Assembly: GCA_026120035.1 (NCBI GenBank)
Contig: JALRME010000008.1
Span: forward strand, 1,116,001-1,180,000
From: Coleophoma eucalyptorum
Lineage: Eukaryota; Ascomycota; Leotiomycetes; Helotiales; Dermateaceae
Length of the DNA stretch: 64,000 nt
Direction of reading: 5' to 3'
Below the pieces are notes generated by a model. That model did no database searches. It was not told where the DNA came from and saw only the letters and a program-made list of their open reading frames with translations. The position numbers were made by a program, and so were the translations under genes. Shown here piece by piece: positions 35,607 through 45,075 of this stretch (positions are counted from its first letter, which is position 1; every line of letters begins with the position of its first letter).

Positions 35607-36882
35607 TTAATGGAACTGGGATAGTAGGATCCTAATAGCGACGCCTTGATCCTCGGTCTCAAGCACTAGCCGCGGCACCTCTAATAGTGGTCGCCACTCA
35701 GGGCCGACCGCTTTAATGATGGCGGGCATATCCTTCCGTCCAACATCTCTCGTCAACCAAAGTCCCAAACATTGCAAAAAGGGGAGAACATGAGCTAGAA
35801 TAACCAGAGCGCGAGGTCTTGATTCCTTCACCTGTTGATAGAAGGTTGGGTTTATCTGCAACGGCCACGAGCAAATCTCGACAAAAAACTCATGGGTTGG
35901 TGGGTACGGCTGGGCTAGGTGCCCATACAATCTCCCAAGCAGTCCTATGGCTTGTTCCAAAGACTCCAAATACGGCCAATCGGGATCCGTCGTGTCGATG
36001 CTATCCATCATTTGTTGGACGCCTTCCGGGATAAGGGGAGCTACGAAATCTACATAAGGATTTCGAAAGAAATCGAAGAGGGACGAAACGGGAGACTCGT
36101 TCACTTGTTGCCAGTCTACGACGCTCTGGAAGAGAGATTGGGCGCCAGTGCTGAGTCCCAGCCACTGTGAACTAAAAAGCTGGTTCGCCGAATCCATCTC
36201 GTGGTGTCGTAAGGTAAGGAGCACAATCAAGATAGAGGTAACCATGACGGCCGGGGCGTTACTTCGGGATATCGTAGATACTGCGGCACGAAAGCCGCGG
36301 ATGGCCTTGGCTTGGTATAGTGCCGTCTTATGCTCCATATTCGATCCGGCGGCATGGAGATCTTGCAAATGATGGCCAGTAAGTGCAAGAACAGTATACA
36401 TCAAGTAATCGTACTGAAAGGCAAGACGTGGTATTTCAACTTGCCATATGGATTTCATAGGCTCGAAGGCGAGTGAGTCGTGAGTCGAAGTAAACCAGTG
36501 GTCCATCATCTGTAGTTGTGTAGCATTCTTCTCATTTATATGACTGACGCCACGAGGTATTGGCGGAGAGCATTCCTGGAATATTATACGGAGGGGTAGA
36601 TCCCGATATCGTGGAGCTGGGCCGTTCCAGTTGGATATGTGCTCTGGCGTTTGCCAAGAATCTGCTGATATGACATGGGATTTGGTGTTACTAGAGATAT
36701 AAATGCACCGGAAGTTTCGCTCTTTACAGTACGAGCATGCTGGACGTGCTTCATTGCACTGCGTCGGTATCAGTGGCAATTGCATAACTTGTCATCAGCT
36801 GATGGTATACCTTGATTTTTCTACGTTTACACCCTTGGCAGCCGGTCCGTGATTTTGAATGGGGTTTTTTCGTATGATACAT
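35607..36882 (-). CDS. Zn(II)2Cys6 transcription factor, Upc2-like
   Basis: A 407-residue nuclear regulator in two exons (36811-36882, 35607-36758; 52-nt intron). The intron splits the zinc cluster, and joining restores C-x2-C-x6-C-x6-C-x2-C-x6-C (GCQGCKRRKIK-CNEARPACSYC...RC), starting at the ATG at 36882. The C-terminal region (MDHWFTSTHDSLAF, WQVEIPRLAFQYDYLMYTVLALTGHHL, YQAKAIRGFRAAV, SILIVLLTLRHH) matches the fungal-specific middle homology domain of sterol-uptake-control (Upc2/Ecm22)-like factors. Known members control ergosterol or secondary-metabolite genes; the target here is unknown. It lies upstream of and co-directional with the glucan synthase gene, separated from it by the repeat-bearing 1.4 kb. 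No disruption was seen. Confidence 0.87.
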
Positions 36883-37508
36883 TCTCGATATGGTGAGATG
36901 GGGATGAGGGTCGCGTGAATACTACTCTGCGCAAGGTGACTAGGGTAGGAGGGTGATGTGGGCTAGTGGTAGATGGGTCGATCGTGTTCAAAGGCAGGTA
37001 GATGGGCGATATTGGTTGATGACAACCCCTTTTCGTCAGCGGATAAACCGATATTCCATTCAAGTGAATGCTTTTGAATGCCTGAGGTAATTCAATATCA
37101 CGTGGTCGTTGACTATGTCTACCTCAAGGTAAGCACGTAAACTCAATGGCCGACTTTTGTCTATAGGTTACAAGATCGTGTATAGGTAATCTGCAATAAC
37201 CCCAACTCCGTCTGGGTTTCCTACCTGGTGGAAGGAGTCGGTTACGTATGTACAATGCGTACGAAGACACTGAGTGCACCGGTGCAGGCACCGCTCGTAG
37301 TCGCTTATCGACGATAAGGTTTGTAGACGGGCTTGACTCGATAGGGTAGTCGGTAGCGACATGAAGTGGTAATGACTTGGATAATTACTTCGTTGTGGCT
37401 ATTTAGTAGTGTTAAGAAGTATCTTCTTAACTATCGGTTACTTTCTCAATTACTCGACCAAAGACACTTTCTACCAAATAATCCACTGTCAAAGCTGCGA
37501 AAACCATC
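36883..37508. other. Divergent intergenic region upstream of the regulator
   Basis: 626 bp between the regulator (minus) and the M61-like fragment (plus). It should contain both start-side regions. Contains ATCACGTG (37098-37105), an E-box-like palindrome. No gene seen. Confidence 0.4.
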
Positions 37509-38192
37509 ATGACACAGCTACCCATCCGCTCAAATGACGAGCCAGCAGATCTCGCTGTCACCATCACTCCAGGCTATACCGATGGCGAGATTAATCATTT
37601 AGTGATTCAAGTTTTACTAAAGTGTCCTAGGTTAGCCGCCGGCGATCTCCTGGTCAAAATGCCCACAGAAATCACCAACATCCCCGCGACAAAATATGAT
37701 GGAAATGTTCTGAAAGCCTTTGATCTCTATGGAGAGCTGAAACTGATACCGAAAGATGACCCACGGGGTCCTCCTATCATCTGGCGAAGCTGGATGGCGG
37801 CCAGAGCAACGCATGGGGACGTACGGATTCTTGGGACTGCACTTCCGCGACCTGTCGACAAAGAGACCAAGACGGGGCCAAGCTTTGACCTGCGTATGAA
37901 CAATGGTGGATTACTCGGTAGTGGGTATTCATTCCTTCCCCTGCCGGAGGATGGGCCACAGGAAATTCGAATCCAGGTCACGTTTGACCTCCAGAATACT
38001 CTGCCTGGATGTCAGGGCGTCTGGACTCATGCCAAAGCACTATCAAACCTAATTACTTGGAAGACTGCTAGGCCATCATTGCTTCACCAGTCAATATACA
38101 TGATTGGTCCAGTCAACTCAGTTGAAACCCAGATCTTTGAAGAAGCTGAGGTGGAAAAGAAAAGCAATACGTTCGGCCTCATGGGATGTTGA
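37509..38192 (+). pseudogene. N-terminal fragment of an M61-like (glycyl aminopeptidase-type) protein
   Basis: A 227-codon open frame with ATG at 37509. The sequence ADLAVTITPGYTDGEINHL, KMPTEITNIPATKYDG, WRSWMAARATHGDVRI, GPSFDLRMNNGGLLGSGYSF and GCQGVWTH resembles the N-terminal beta domain of fungal proteins annotated as peptidase M61-like. Those proteins run to about 500-600 residues and carry a metal-binding HExxH in their second half. Here the frame ends before any such motif, in ...NTFGLMGC, just where an opposite-strand OPT remnant begins. I infer a truncated gene whose 3' part was lost in a rearrangement. It could also be an expressed short paralogue. The family assignment rests on recalled pattern, not alignment, so confidence is moderate. 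Confidence 0.5.
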
Positions 38193-38512
38193 TATCATCT
38201 GATGGAGGGTACACCGCGCGGACTTCCTTGTAGACGGAGTTCCCAGAAATGAGAGCAGCTTCCATGCGTGCCTCCAATTCCACTTCAGGTGATATTTTCT
38301 CGTCATGGCAAATCTTGTCATATACAGAACGAATCTGGTTGGTGTTCTCTTGTGGGATCAGCATATCATCACTAGTTGCACGTCAATCATTTCATTCTCA
38401 CAAATGTAGGCGTAGCAAAAAGTATGAAAGGATTGAATATACCCGTGTTAGCATCATCGGTATTCACCACGGGTGTCATGTCAAGGTGACCCATGTTCTT
38501 AGGGTCAGACAT
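38176..38512 (-). pseudogene. N-terminal remnant of an OPT oligopeptide transporter
   Basis: On the minus strand, MSDPKNMGHLDMTPV starts at 38512. After an apparent intron (GTATAT donor near 38440; the join is not clean) the frame continues as DKICHDEKISPEVELEARME and then YKEVRAVYPPSDDINIP. The last segment matches the cytosolic N-terminus of OPT-family transporters, where an S-x-Y-x-EVRAxVxxxDDxxxP motif directly precedes the first transmembrane helix. The frame stops right there, at about 38179, with no transmembrane helix following. The remainder of the usual 750-900-residue protein is absent and the sequence passes into the 3' end of the convergent M61-like fragment. Interpreted as a transporter truncated at its 3' side by a deletion. 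Confidence 0.6.
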
Positions 38513-38799
38513 TTTGGCAGCGGCGGATGAAAAGAAACAAAGAGGATCCATCTAGTGCTACTGCCAGATAGAAACAAAGAACCTGAGGAGAGTGGCTACA
38601 ATCTCGCAATATATCTACAGTTGGAGTAGGACACTCGACGAATAGATCGTTCTAGGTCTCTTTCCCTCACCTGGCCGTATCTACTGTAACACCCTTATCT
38701 TTGTTGAATCTTGCGGACTTGGTACTATAAAAATACGTCGAGGACTTATTCAAGGTATGTTTATGGCGACAAAGTAGTTGGACCTGATAAGGTGACTGA
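38193..38799. other. Spacer within the broken-gene block
   Basis: Contains the OPT remnant on the minus strand up to 38512 and about 290 bp of unassigned sequence before the ABC transporter pseudogene. Confidence 0.35.
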
Positions 38800-41017
38800 T
38801 TGCAGAAAAGGCGGAAATGGTGCGTGACGTCTCGGATAGGTAAGCGAGAACGGTATTGTGTGCAACCGATGAGAATATTTTCAAAGCTCAAAGCATTATT
38901 GAAATATCGAAAGTGGTGTTGGATGACTCTCGGAGTGATAATAATAGCCAGTCAAGCACAATACTTGCACCAGAGATTGAGCAATCCTCATCCAGCATTA
39001 CGACTACCAATGATTCCAAACAATCATGAAGACCTATCTAACAGAAAGGTGAAATACGCAGTATACCTTGCCTGGCTCAAATACGCCGACTGGAGAGGCT
39101 GGATCTTAGTTCTTCTCTGTATTGTAATAGGCAGGGTAACTCAGGTGTCATCCACTTATTCTCTGAAAAGAGTCACCGAGGTTGTGGGAACAGAATCACT
39201 GCTATATCTTGCAGAATTCACATCATTATGCTTATTACAGGCGTTTTTTGTCTTTGCATTCATTATGATTACATTTCACTATTGTCTTCTACCAGCTGCT
39301 CGCCGCGTCCACGCCGCACTTACTGCGAGTATCCTTGCGAGCCCTATCAGCTTTTTCTCAGCTACATCCCCAGGCCAAATTCTCAACCGCTTTACTAATG
39401 ATATCTCAAAGGTCGACGGGCCTCTTGCCAGTAGTGCTATCAGTCTTATAATGGTCCTTTCAACTGGTGAAATGATTCTAGGCGTTCTCTTGGCGCAATC
39501 TCCCTGGACTTTGTCATATATGGGTCCGTTGGCAATATTATACTGGTATTTACAGGAGCTATATCTTCCGGCTTTAAGGAATGTTAGATGAGTCGAGGTT
39601 GGAAGTCGCAGCCCATTATTGAATGGACTTCAAGAAGCCTGGGCGGGTCACTTATGTATCAAGGCTTTCCGACAATCTGACTTCTTCCGACAGCAATACT
39701 CTAAAATTATCACCAAGAATCTCCAGGCTTACATTCCCTTGTTTGGCTTGGATTTATGGTTGGCCTTGCGATTGGAGATTATTGCAAAGTAGGGATGACT
39801 CTCAATCTCTTAGTAGTAGCAAAATACTAACATGTTTTAAGCTTTGTTATATTAATGGCTGGAGAAATCCTCATTCTGACCAAATCTTCAAGCTCAACGC
39901 TCGGATTTACCATGAGTTATGTACTACAGATTACCTATGCCTTGAACACTTTTGTTCGCGTACGTGCAAACTTGGAAACCGACATGATATCATTGGAAAG
40001 GATTCTCGAATATGTTAACAGCAAACCTGAGGGATCCAATTCCATAAATGGAAAAGAACCCGTTTTACCCCCCCGCGGCATGGGCTACGGAAGGTCACAT
40101 CTCCTTCCAGAATTTCGCTACATGCCATTCCCCTGGGTTGCCACCTTGTCTGAGGGACATATCCATAGATATTGAGCCAGGCCAAAAAGTAGCAGTTGTG
40201 GGTAGAAGTGGGGCTGGCAAGTCTTCATTAGCAATGTGTCTCGGACGGTTCCTGGAAGCTAGCACCGGGGCTATCAAGATTGATGGGATTGATGTTAGCA
40301 GCCTTGATCTTGCGGCACTCCGCTCTCGTATCACAACTATACCGCAGGAGGCAGAAGTCTTCTGTGGGTCATTGAGGTACAATCTTGATCCTGGTGATGT
40401 TCACGATGGTACTAGTATCAGACAAACAGTAGAGGAGTCTGGGCTAGAAGAGGCATTCAAAGGCATGCATGACGATGTGCTCAATCTCTAAATTAAACCC
40501 TCAGGGTACGTCTATTCACCCTGACTATGAAGTCGAAATATGATTATTTTGCTAATCATGCATCGAATTAGGTCAAATATGTCCCAGGGGCAGCTCCAAT
40601 CAATTGCCATTGCTCGCATGCTTCTTGCCAATACCAAAATTTTAATTCTGGACGAAGGTAACTTTGTATCTTGAGCCCTTTAAAGAATCTTATTAATTTG
40701 ATCGAGGCACGGATATTATTCTGCAGCGCCTCCTGCGAAGCAAAATGCCACGCCGAACAATAATCAGTGTAGCTCACAGAATTGACACCATTGTAAGAAA
40801 CCTCTTTAAGAGCCTTGAAGTATATCGGTTGACTAACATCATTTATAGCTGGATTATGACAAAGTTCTTGTCCTGGATACGGGGAAAGTTGTCGAATATG
40901 ACCACCCTGCCATCCTCTTAGGCCTTCAAGATTCGATGTTCAGGACACTAACGGAAGAGGCTAGCTTGTTAAGGGTGGCGACAGAGATGTTCAAAGAAAT
41001 GGGAGATCGAACCTAAA
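38800..41017 (+). pseudogene. Decayed C-terminal half of an ABCC (MRP-type) ABC transporter
   Basis: The second transmembrane domain and second nucleotide-binding domain of an ABCC exporter. TMD2 is readable at 38878-39590 (LPAARRVHAALTASILASPISFFSATSPGQILNRFTNDISKVD). Frame then shifts near 39590 and again near 39644 (LDESRLEV... / LNGLQEAWAGHLCIKAF). A stop lies near 39828, and the frame resumes at about 39855 (MAGEILILTKSSSS, LERILEYV). NBD2 has Walker A GRSGAGKSS (about 40202) and DIAALR-type Q-loop surroundings, a TAA in VLNL (about 40489), a signature MSQGQLQSIAIARMLLANTK and a Walker B ILILDE. The usual ATSxxD D-loop that follows Walker B is missing, and the text jumps to TDIILQRLLRSKMPRRT. 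The H-loop (SVAHRIDTI) and C-terminus (LVLDTGKVVEYDHP) remain. The N-terminal half (TMD0/TMD1/NBD1) is absent. Several independent lesions make this a clear pseudogene. Confidence 0.85.
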
Positions 41018-41360
41018 AAGAGCTTTTTTAAGATTGTATATTGAAAAGATAAACTCACATAGATTTTTGGGGGTGATATTGAGAGTCGCGAGGAACAGCT
41101 TTGTCGATATTTCGCGCGCCGGTGTGTCTTGCTGAACCTGAGAGAGGTACTTTAAGTTATAAAAAAACAAATTCTTATCATAATCTCAACTAGTTTGTCA
41201 TGTTTCCACTCAGGAGTAGATAATGGATAGAGAAATAATACTGGTGAAATTTATAGTCTAATATCTGATTCAATGCTTAGCTATAGATTGTAGCGATAGA
41301 TCCTTTGAAATTCCCGGGTTAGGTTCATTTTCATCTCTAACCCCACATTAGATGCGAGGT

Positions 41361-43157
41361 TTAAAAACTTTGGAGCCAATCGTTGAGGATGATGGATGAC
41401 GCCTGTGGCTTATCTCCTGGGACCATATGGCCTGCACCTTCAAAGGAGACAAATTTCAGCTTGTCAGAACCTTTCATTTGGCCTCCCAGAGTTTTCTGGC
41501 CGTTGATATCCGAATAGAACCAGTCTTGTAAGGGCTGTCGACGATATTCAAGTTGTCCTTTCCAGCGGATGTTATCCACAATGCGTTTTTGACCAGGGGT
41601 GACACTGTGCAATTAAGATCAACATATTAGCATAATATGCAGAGTTCAAATGTTTGTTGCTGAAATTGGAAGGTGGAGGGCGGGGTGAGCGCTGCTTACA
41701 CGAGAGAGTCTAGGTTTCCATTCATGAAGAGTATTCTCGCATCAGTGTGATCAAGGAGAGTAACAACCTGAGGCATCACGGATTGAGTAACTGAGAGAGA
41801 TTGAGCGAAGTCGTCGTTAACCTCATAATCGATAACGGTGTAGTTGACATTCTCGATTCCCAAGCCTTGCTGTACCCATGGTAGGTTCAAATATCGTTCC
41901 GTTGGTATTATGCTATCTAAGCAGAGCGTTTCTGGGTGATTACATTTCTGTGCAACTGAGTGATTGTGAGAAGGAGAACGGAGGCTGGCAGAATCTGCAT
42001 AGGAAGTGGGTATGGATATGATCTTGGACTCTTACTGTTATATGGATTCCGGTCAATTTCAATCCATGAGCTGATATGAGTAGAGCAGTAGTTTTCAACA
42101 TAAGCACACAGTGCAAGGTCATTCGTTCTCTCACAAAGATCTGAAAATCCTTCACAAGAAGGACCGGCCGCCGCGATTGCAGCACACGCAGTTTCGTTGA
42201 AGCCAAGCCCAAGTTTTGTAGCCTGGCCATCCAGCGTACACCCAAATTCGTATTTGCCAGTAGTTAGATAGCCACTCAAACTCCCAATCACGGCATTTAC
42301 CAGAATCAAAGATCTAATAGGATTGGATATGGCTCTCCGGGAGTCGGCTTGCTGAAGACCCATGATTTTATCGACGAAAGCAGGTCCCCATCGCCCACCA
42401 TAAGATTCAGCAGCAATATGGATGGGATTTGAAGAATACTGAGGTAAGTAGGATTGAAAAAGTATAAATAGGAATTCGTTAAAGTCGTCAGCTGCTTGTT
42501 TGAGTGTAGTGACCTGAGCTGAGGCATCGGGACTTTTCTCCGAAAAGCCAACGCCAGCCGGCTGACTAAACGATTCTGGTGTCAATTGGGTGGACATAAT
42601 ATCGTTAGTTTTGTATACATACTCGATAATGAGAAGATTTGCATGTGTTGCCCAGGAGAAAATATTCTCATATGTGGAATTGCCAGTCATATTTATGAAA
42701 CATGGGCCGACTTCTGTCAAAGCAGCGAAGGTGGAGGAGCCTCCTGGACCTCTAAGGACTAATTAGCATCTTATATTTACAGTATACTTCGCTTTGAAGA
42801 GATATCAGGTGTGCACATGCCCGCTCAGCCATATCAGTATTGGATCAACCTTTGGGCTGGAACCACTTTCGAAAAACCCTACAATAGTTAAACAATAATC
42901 CGATCAAGTTGAAAGCCACACAGTTCTCTAATGGCTGGGGTGTACGCACAGAAAAAGATTTTCTTGTCATCTGAGATTGGAACTCGACCAGAGATCTGCT
43001 TGTTTGGTGCTGAACAGACTGCGTGGTTCACCTCGGAAGGAGACGGTACGGGTGGGCCCTGATCAATTATTATAGACTGTGGTATGTGCAGAGCGCGCCC
43101 TACACAGGAACCGAGGAACAGCTGTGATAGAATCAACAAGACGCAAAAGTAAAACAT
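41361..43157 (-). CDS. Secreted serine carboxypeptidase (S10 family)
   Basis: A 503-residue protein in five exons (42920-43157, 42821-42878, 42036-42751, 41700-41955, 41361-41604); all joins keep frame. A signal peptide (MFYFCVLLILSQLFLGSCVG) is followed by PISDDKKIFF and, after splicing, [26 protein letters not shown]. The oxyanion-hole motif GGPGxSS is rebuilt across an intron with a GC donor (GCATGT) and an AG acceptor. The catalytic triad is present: S215 in AAESYGGRWGPAF, D420 in NGNLDSL, H482 in GAGHMVPGDKPQ. Deviations from typical carboxypeptidase Y-like enzymes are AESYGG for GESYGG and GGPGGSS for GGPGCSS. Expected role: removal of C-terminal residues from peptides at acidic pH, outside the cell or in the vacuole. 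It appears functional, unlike the neighbouring broken genes. Confidence 0.9.
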
Positions 43158-44043
43158 CTTAGAGTTATGGATTAGAATTGTTTGAGAAGGACGGTGAACG
43201 ACGAAATATAGATGCCCAACTGATAACTGATGTGCTTATCATCCACAGTGTACATGAAGGTGTTATCGGTGTCGCTCCCGACTGCCTTATTAAGCTTAGT
43301 CGAGAAGACATGGTCTAAGCTGCGCCCCCCCCCCCCCTCGGATACTTCGCCGTTTAAGCGTAGCATATAAGGGGGATAGGGTCTAAGTTTTCAAACAGCT
43401 CGAAATAGTATTTTCTACATTATTGACTTATGGTTGGATATCCGGTGAATAAAGGGACACTATCCAACAAGCATCGAATGTTCATGGTTCTGTTAACTGA
43501 CTTTGTAGAAATCAAAGACATAGAATACAATATTACTATAAAAACAAACTTTCAACAATGTCTATAGAGAATATAAAACTAACGTATCAAGAGTCAATCT
43601 ATTTTGTTACAAAATACTAACGAAGTTGTATGGCCTATTACAAAGTACCTCTGTAATGTCCCTCCTTTTCCAGGCATGAGAAATATTACCGATATGATTG
43701 AAAACATGAATACCCCCCAAAGGGTTAAAGCAATTACATCACCTTTGCCCGTAGCATCTAATATCAGGATGACTGCCATTGATTTCATGTTCATCGGTCC
43801 GCAACGAAGCTGATGGGCAGCTCATATGCATCGTAACTGCCAACTGTTTGGCTGATGGCCGCACCCGCTCCGTATGCTTGAGGACCCAGTATCAGACCTT
43901 CCTTACTTCTAATAGGCAAAGTTAAAGTGCTTAATAATATTAAAAGCAGTTATATATAGCTATTAGAACTTTAGGAGCATTAATTTTATAAAGTATGTTG
44001 ACTTCTTTTCTGACTATTCGTAGATTTCAAATGTGTATATTAA
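43158..44043. other. Intergenic region, carboxypeptidase promoter side
   Basis: About 890 bp with a run of 13 C (43325-43337) about 170 bp upstream of the carboxypeptidase start. Open frames at 43594-43813 on both strands overlap as shadows with no domain. Confidence 0.4.
43325..43337. repeat. C homopolymer run
   Basis: Thirteen consecutive C upstream of the carboxypeptidase start; length errors are likely in any assembly here. Confidence 0.95.
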
Positions 44044-44810
44044 CTACTTTTGTTCTTTCAACAACTCCCTCCCTCTCTCTACAATGACCTTATTCTCCAC
44101 CAACTGCTCATTACATCCATTCACGACCAAATCTACCATCACTGCCGCCAGGCTTCGCAACGAAACTGTCGGTAACAAACAATCCACCAAAGCACTTCCG
44201 TTTCCTGCCAGAACTCCTCCCGGCCTCACAACATGCGCCTTCACATTCTGGTGCTGTGCTCCAAATTCTAGGAACTTGCTCTGGGCAAGCCCCTGAAAAT
44301 AATTAGTATATTACACGAAGGAGAATGAAAGGTGTTGTAAAGAAAGTGTAAGGTCATACTCGCACACGTCGTCCTTCAGAATAGAACCACAAAGTCTTCT
44401 CCTGGTCCGTCTCTGTGAAAGCACCACCAAGATATACGTATGTAAATTTTCTCTTGGAATCCAAGACTTTGAACAGCGCTTGCTGAAAAGCTTCTGGGTA
44501 TTCTAACTCCACCACTGGGTCCCAGGTATACGTTCCAATCGACCTTCCACTGTCAGCATCATGCCCATCATCTCGCAATCGCTTAGACTCACCATATACA
44601 AGCATCCGCATCTTTCAACTGTTCCAAAACAGAGTCGGGGTACGACTTGAAATCGTCAAGAATGACTACGGTAAGCTTTGAACTTGCAATTTCTCTAGGG
44701 AGATCGCGGCGTGAGAGCGCAACAATGGAGGTTATTGCGGGAGTTTTCAGGCACTGATTGAGGACTTCTTTGCCAATGAAGCCAGTGCTTCCTAGAAGGA
44801 TAACTTTCAT
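44044..44810 (-). CDS. NAD(P)-binding Rossmann-fold protein (atypical SDR-like)
   Basis: A 218-residue protein in three exons (44593-44810, 44360-44549, 44044-44292). The N-terminus MKVILLGSTGFIGKEVLNQC carries the atypical-SDR glycine motif (G-x-T-G-x-x-G variant GSTGFIG). The strand and helix order continues with ITSIVALSRRDLP and SKLTVVILDDF. The middle keeps FTYVYLGGAFTE, and the C-terminal part has GLAQSKFLEFG and KAHVVRPGGVL. The classical Tyr-x3-Lys pair is not obvious, which fits NAD(P)H-binding (PF13460-type) proteins rather than classical dehydrogenases. The substrate is unknown. It is divergently paired with a Zn2Cys6 regulator 265 bp away, so co-regulation is plausible. Confidence 0.8.
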
Positions 44811-45075
44811 GTTGCTTCAATATGATGAGTGTATGGTTGAACAAGCATTGCGACTTGATCAATGATCGTTTGTTTTGTGCCGTTGGCGGGGAGGAAGGGG
44901 ATATGCGGAGCGGAGTTGTGGAGCGGAGTTGTGGAGCGGAGTTGTGGAGCGGAGTTGCGGAGCGGAGTCGCGAAGCCACGTGCAAACTCCGCCATCTTAC
45001 GCGCGAAAGACCGCAAAAGCACCCTTCCCCAGCAACCATTGCCTCGATAGAGAATACCTACCGATGCATGCATGA
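44811..45075. promoter_or_regulatory. Bidirectional promoter between SDR and Zn2Cys6 genes, with minisatellite
   Basis: A 265-bp shared upstream region. It contains a 13-bp tandem repeat (listed separately) and a CCACGTG E-box-like site at about 44976. No TATA box is evident. Confidence 0.6.
44908..44972. repeat. 13-bp minisatellite, five copies
   Basis: Unit GAGCGGAGTTGTG. The first three copies are identical; the fourth ends TTGCG and the fifth TCGCG. Each unit contains a CGGAG half-site-like sequence, and CGG triplets are the usual core recognised by Zn2Cys6 factors such as the adjacent one. Confidence 0.95.
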
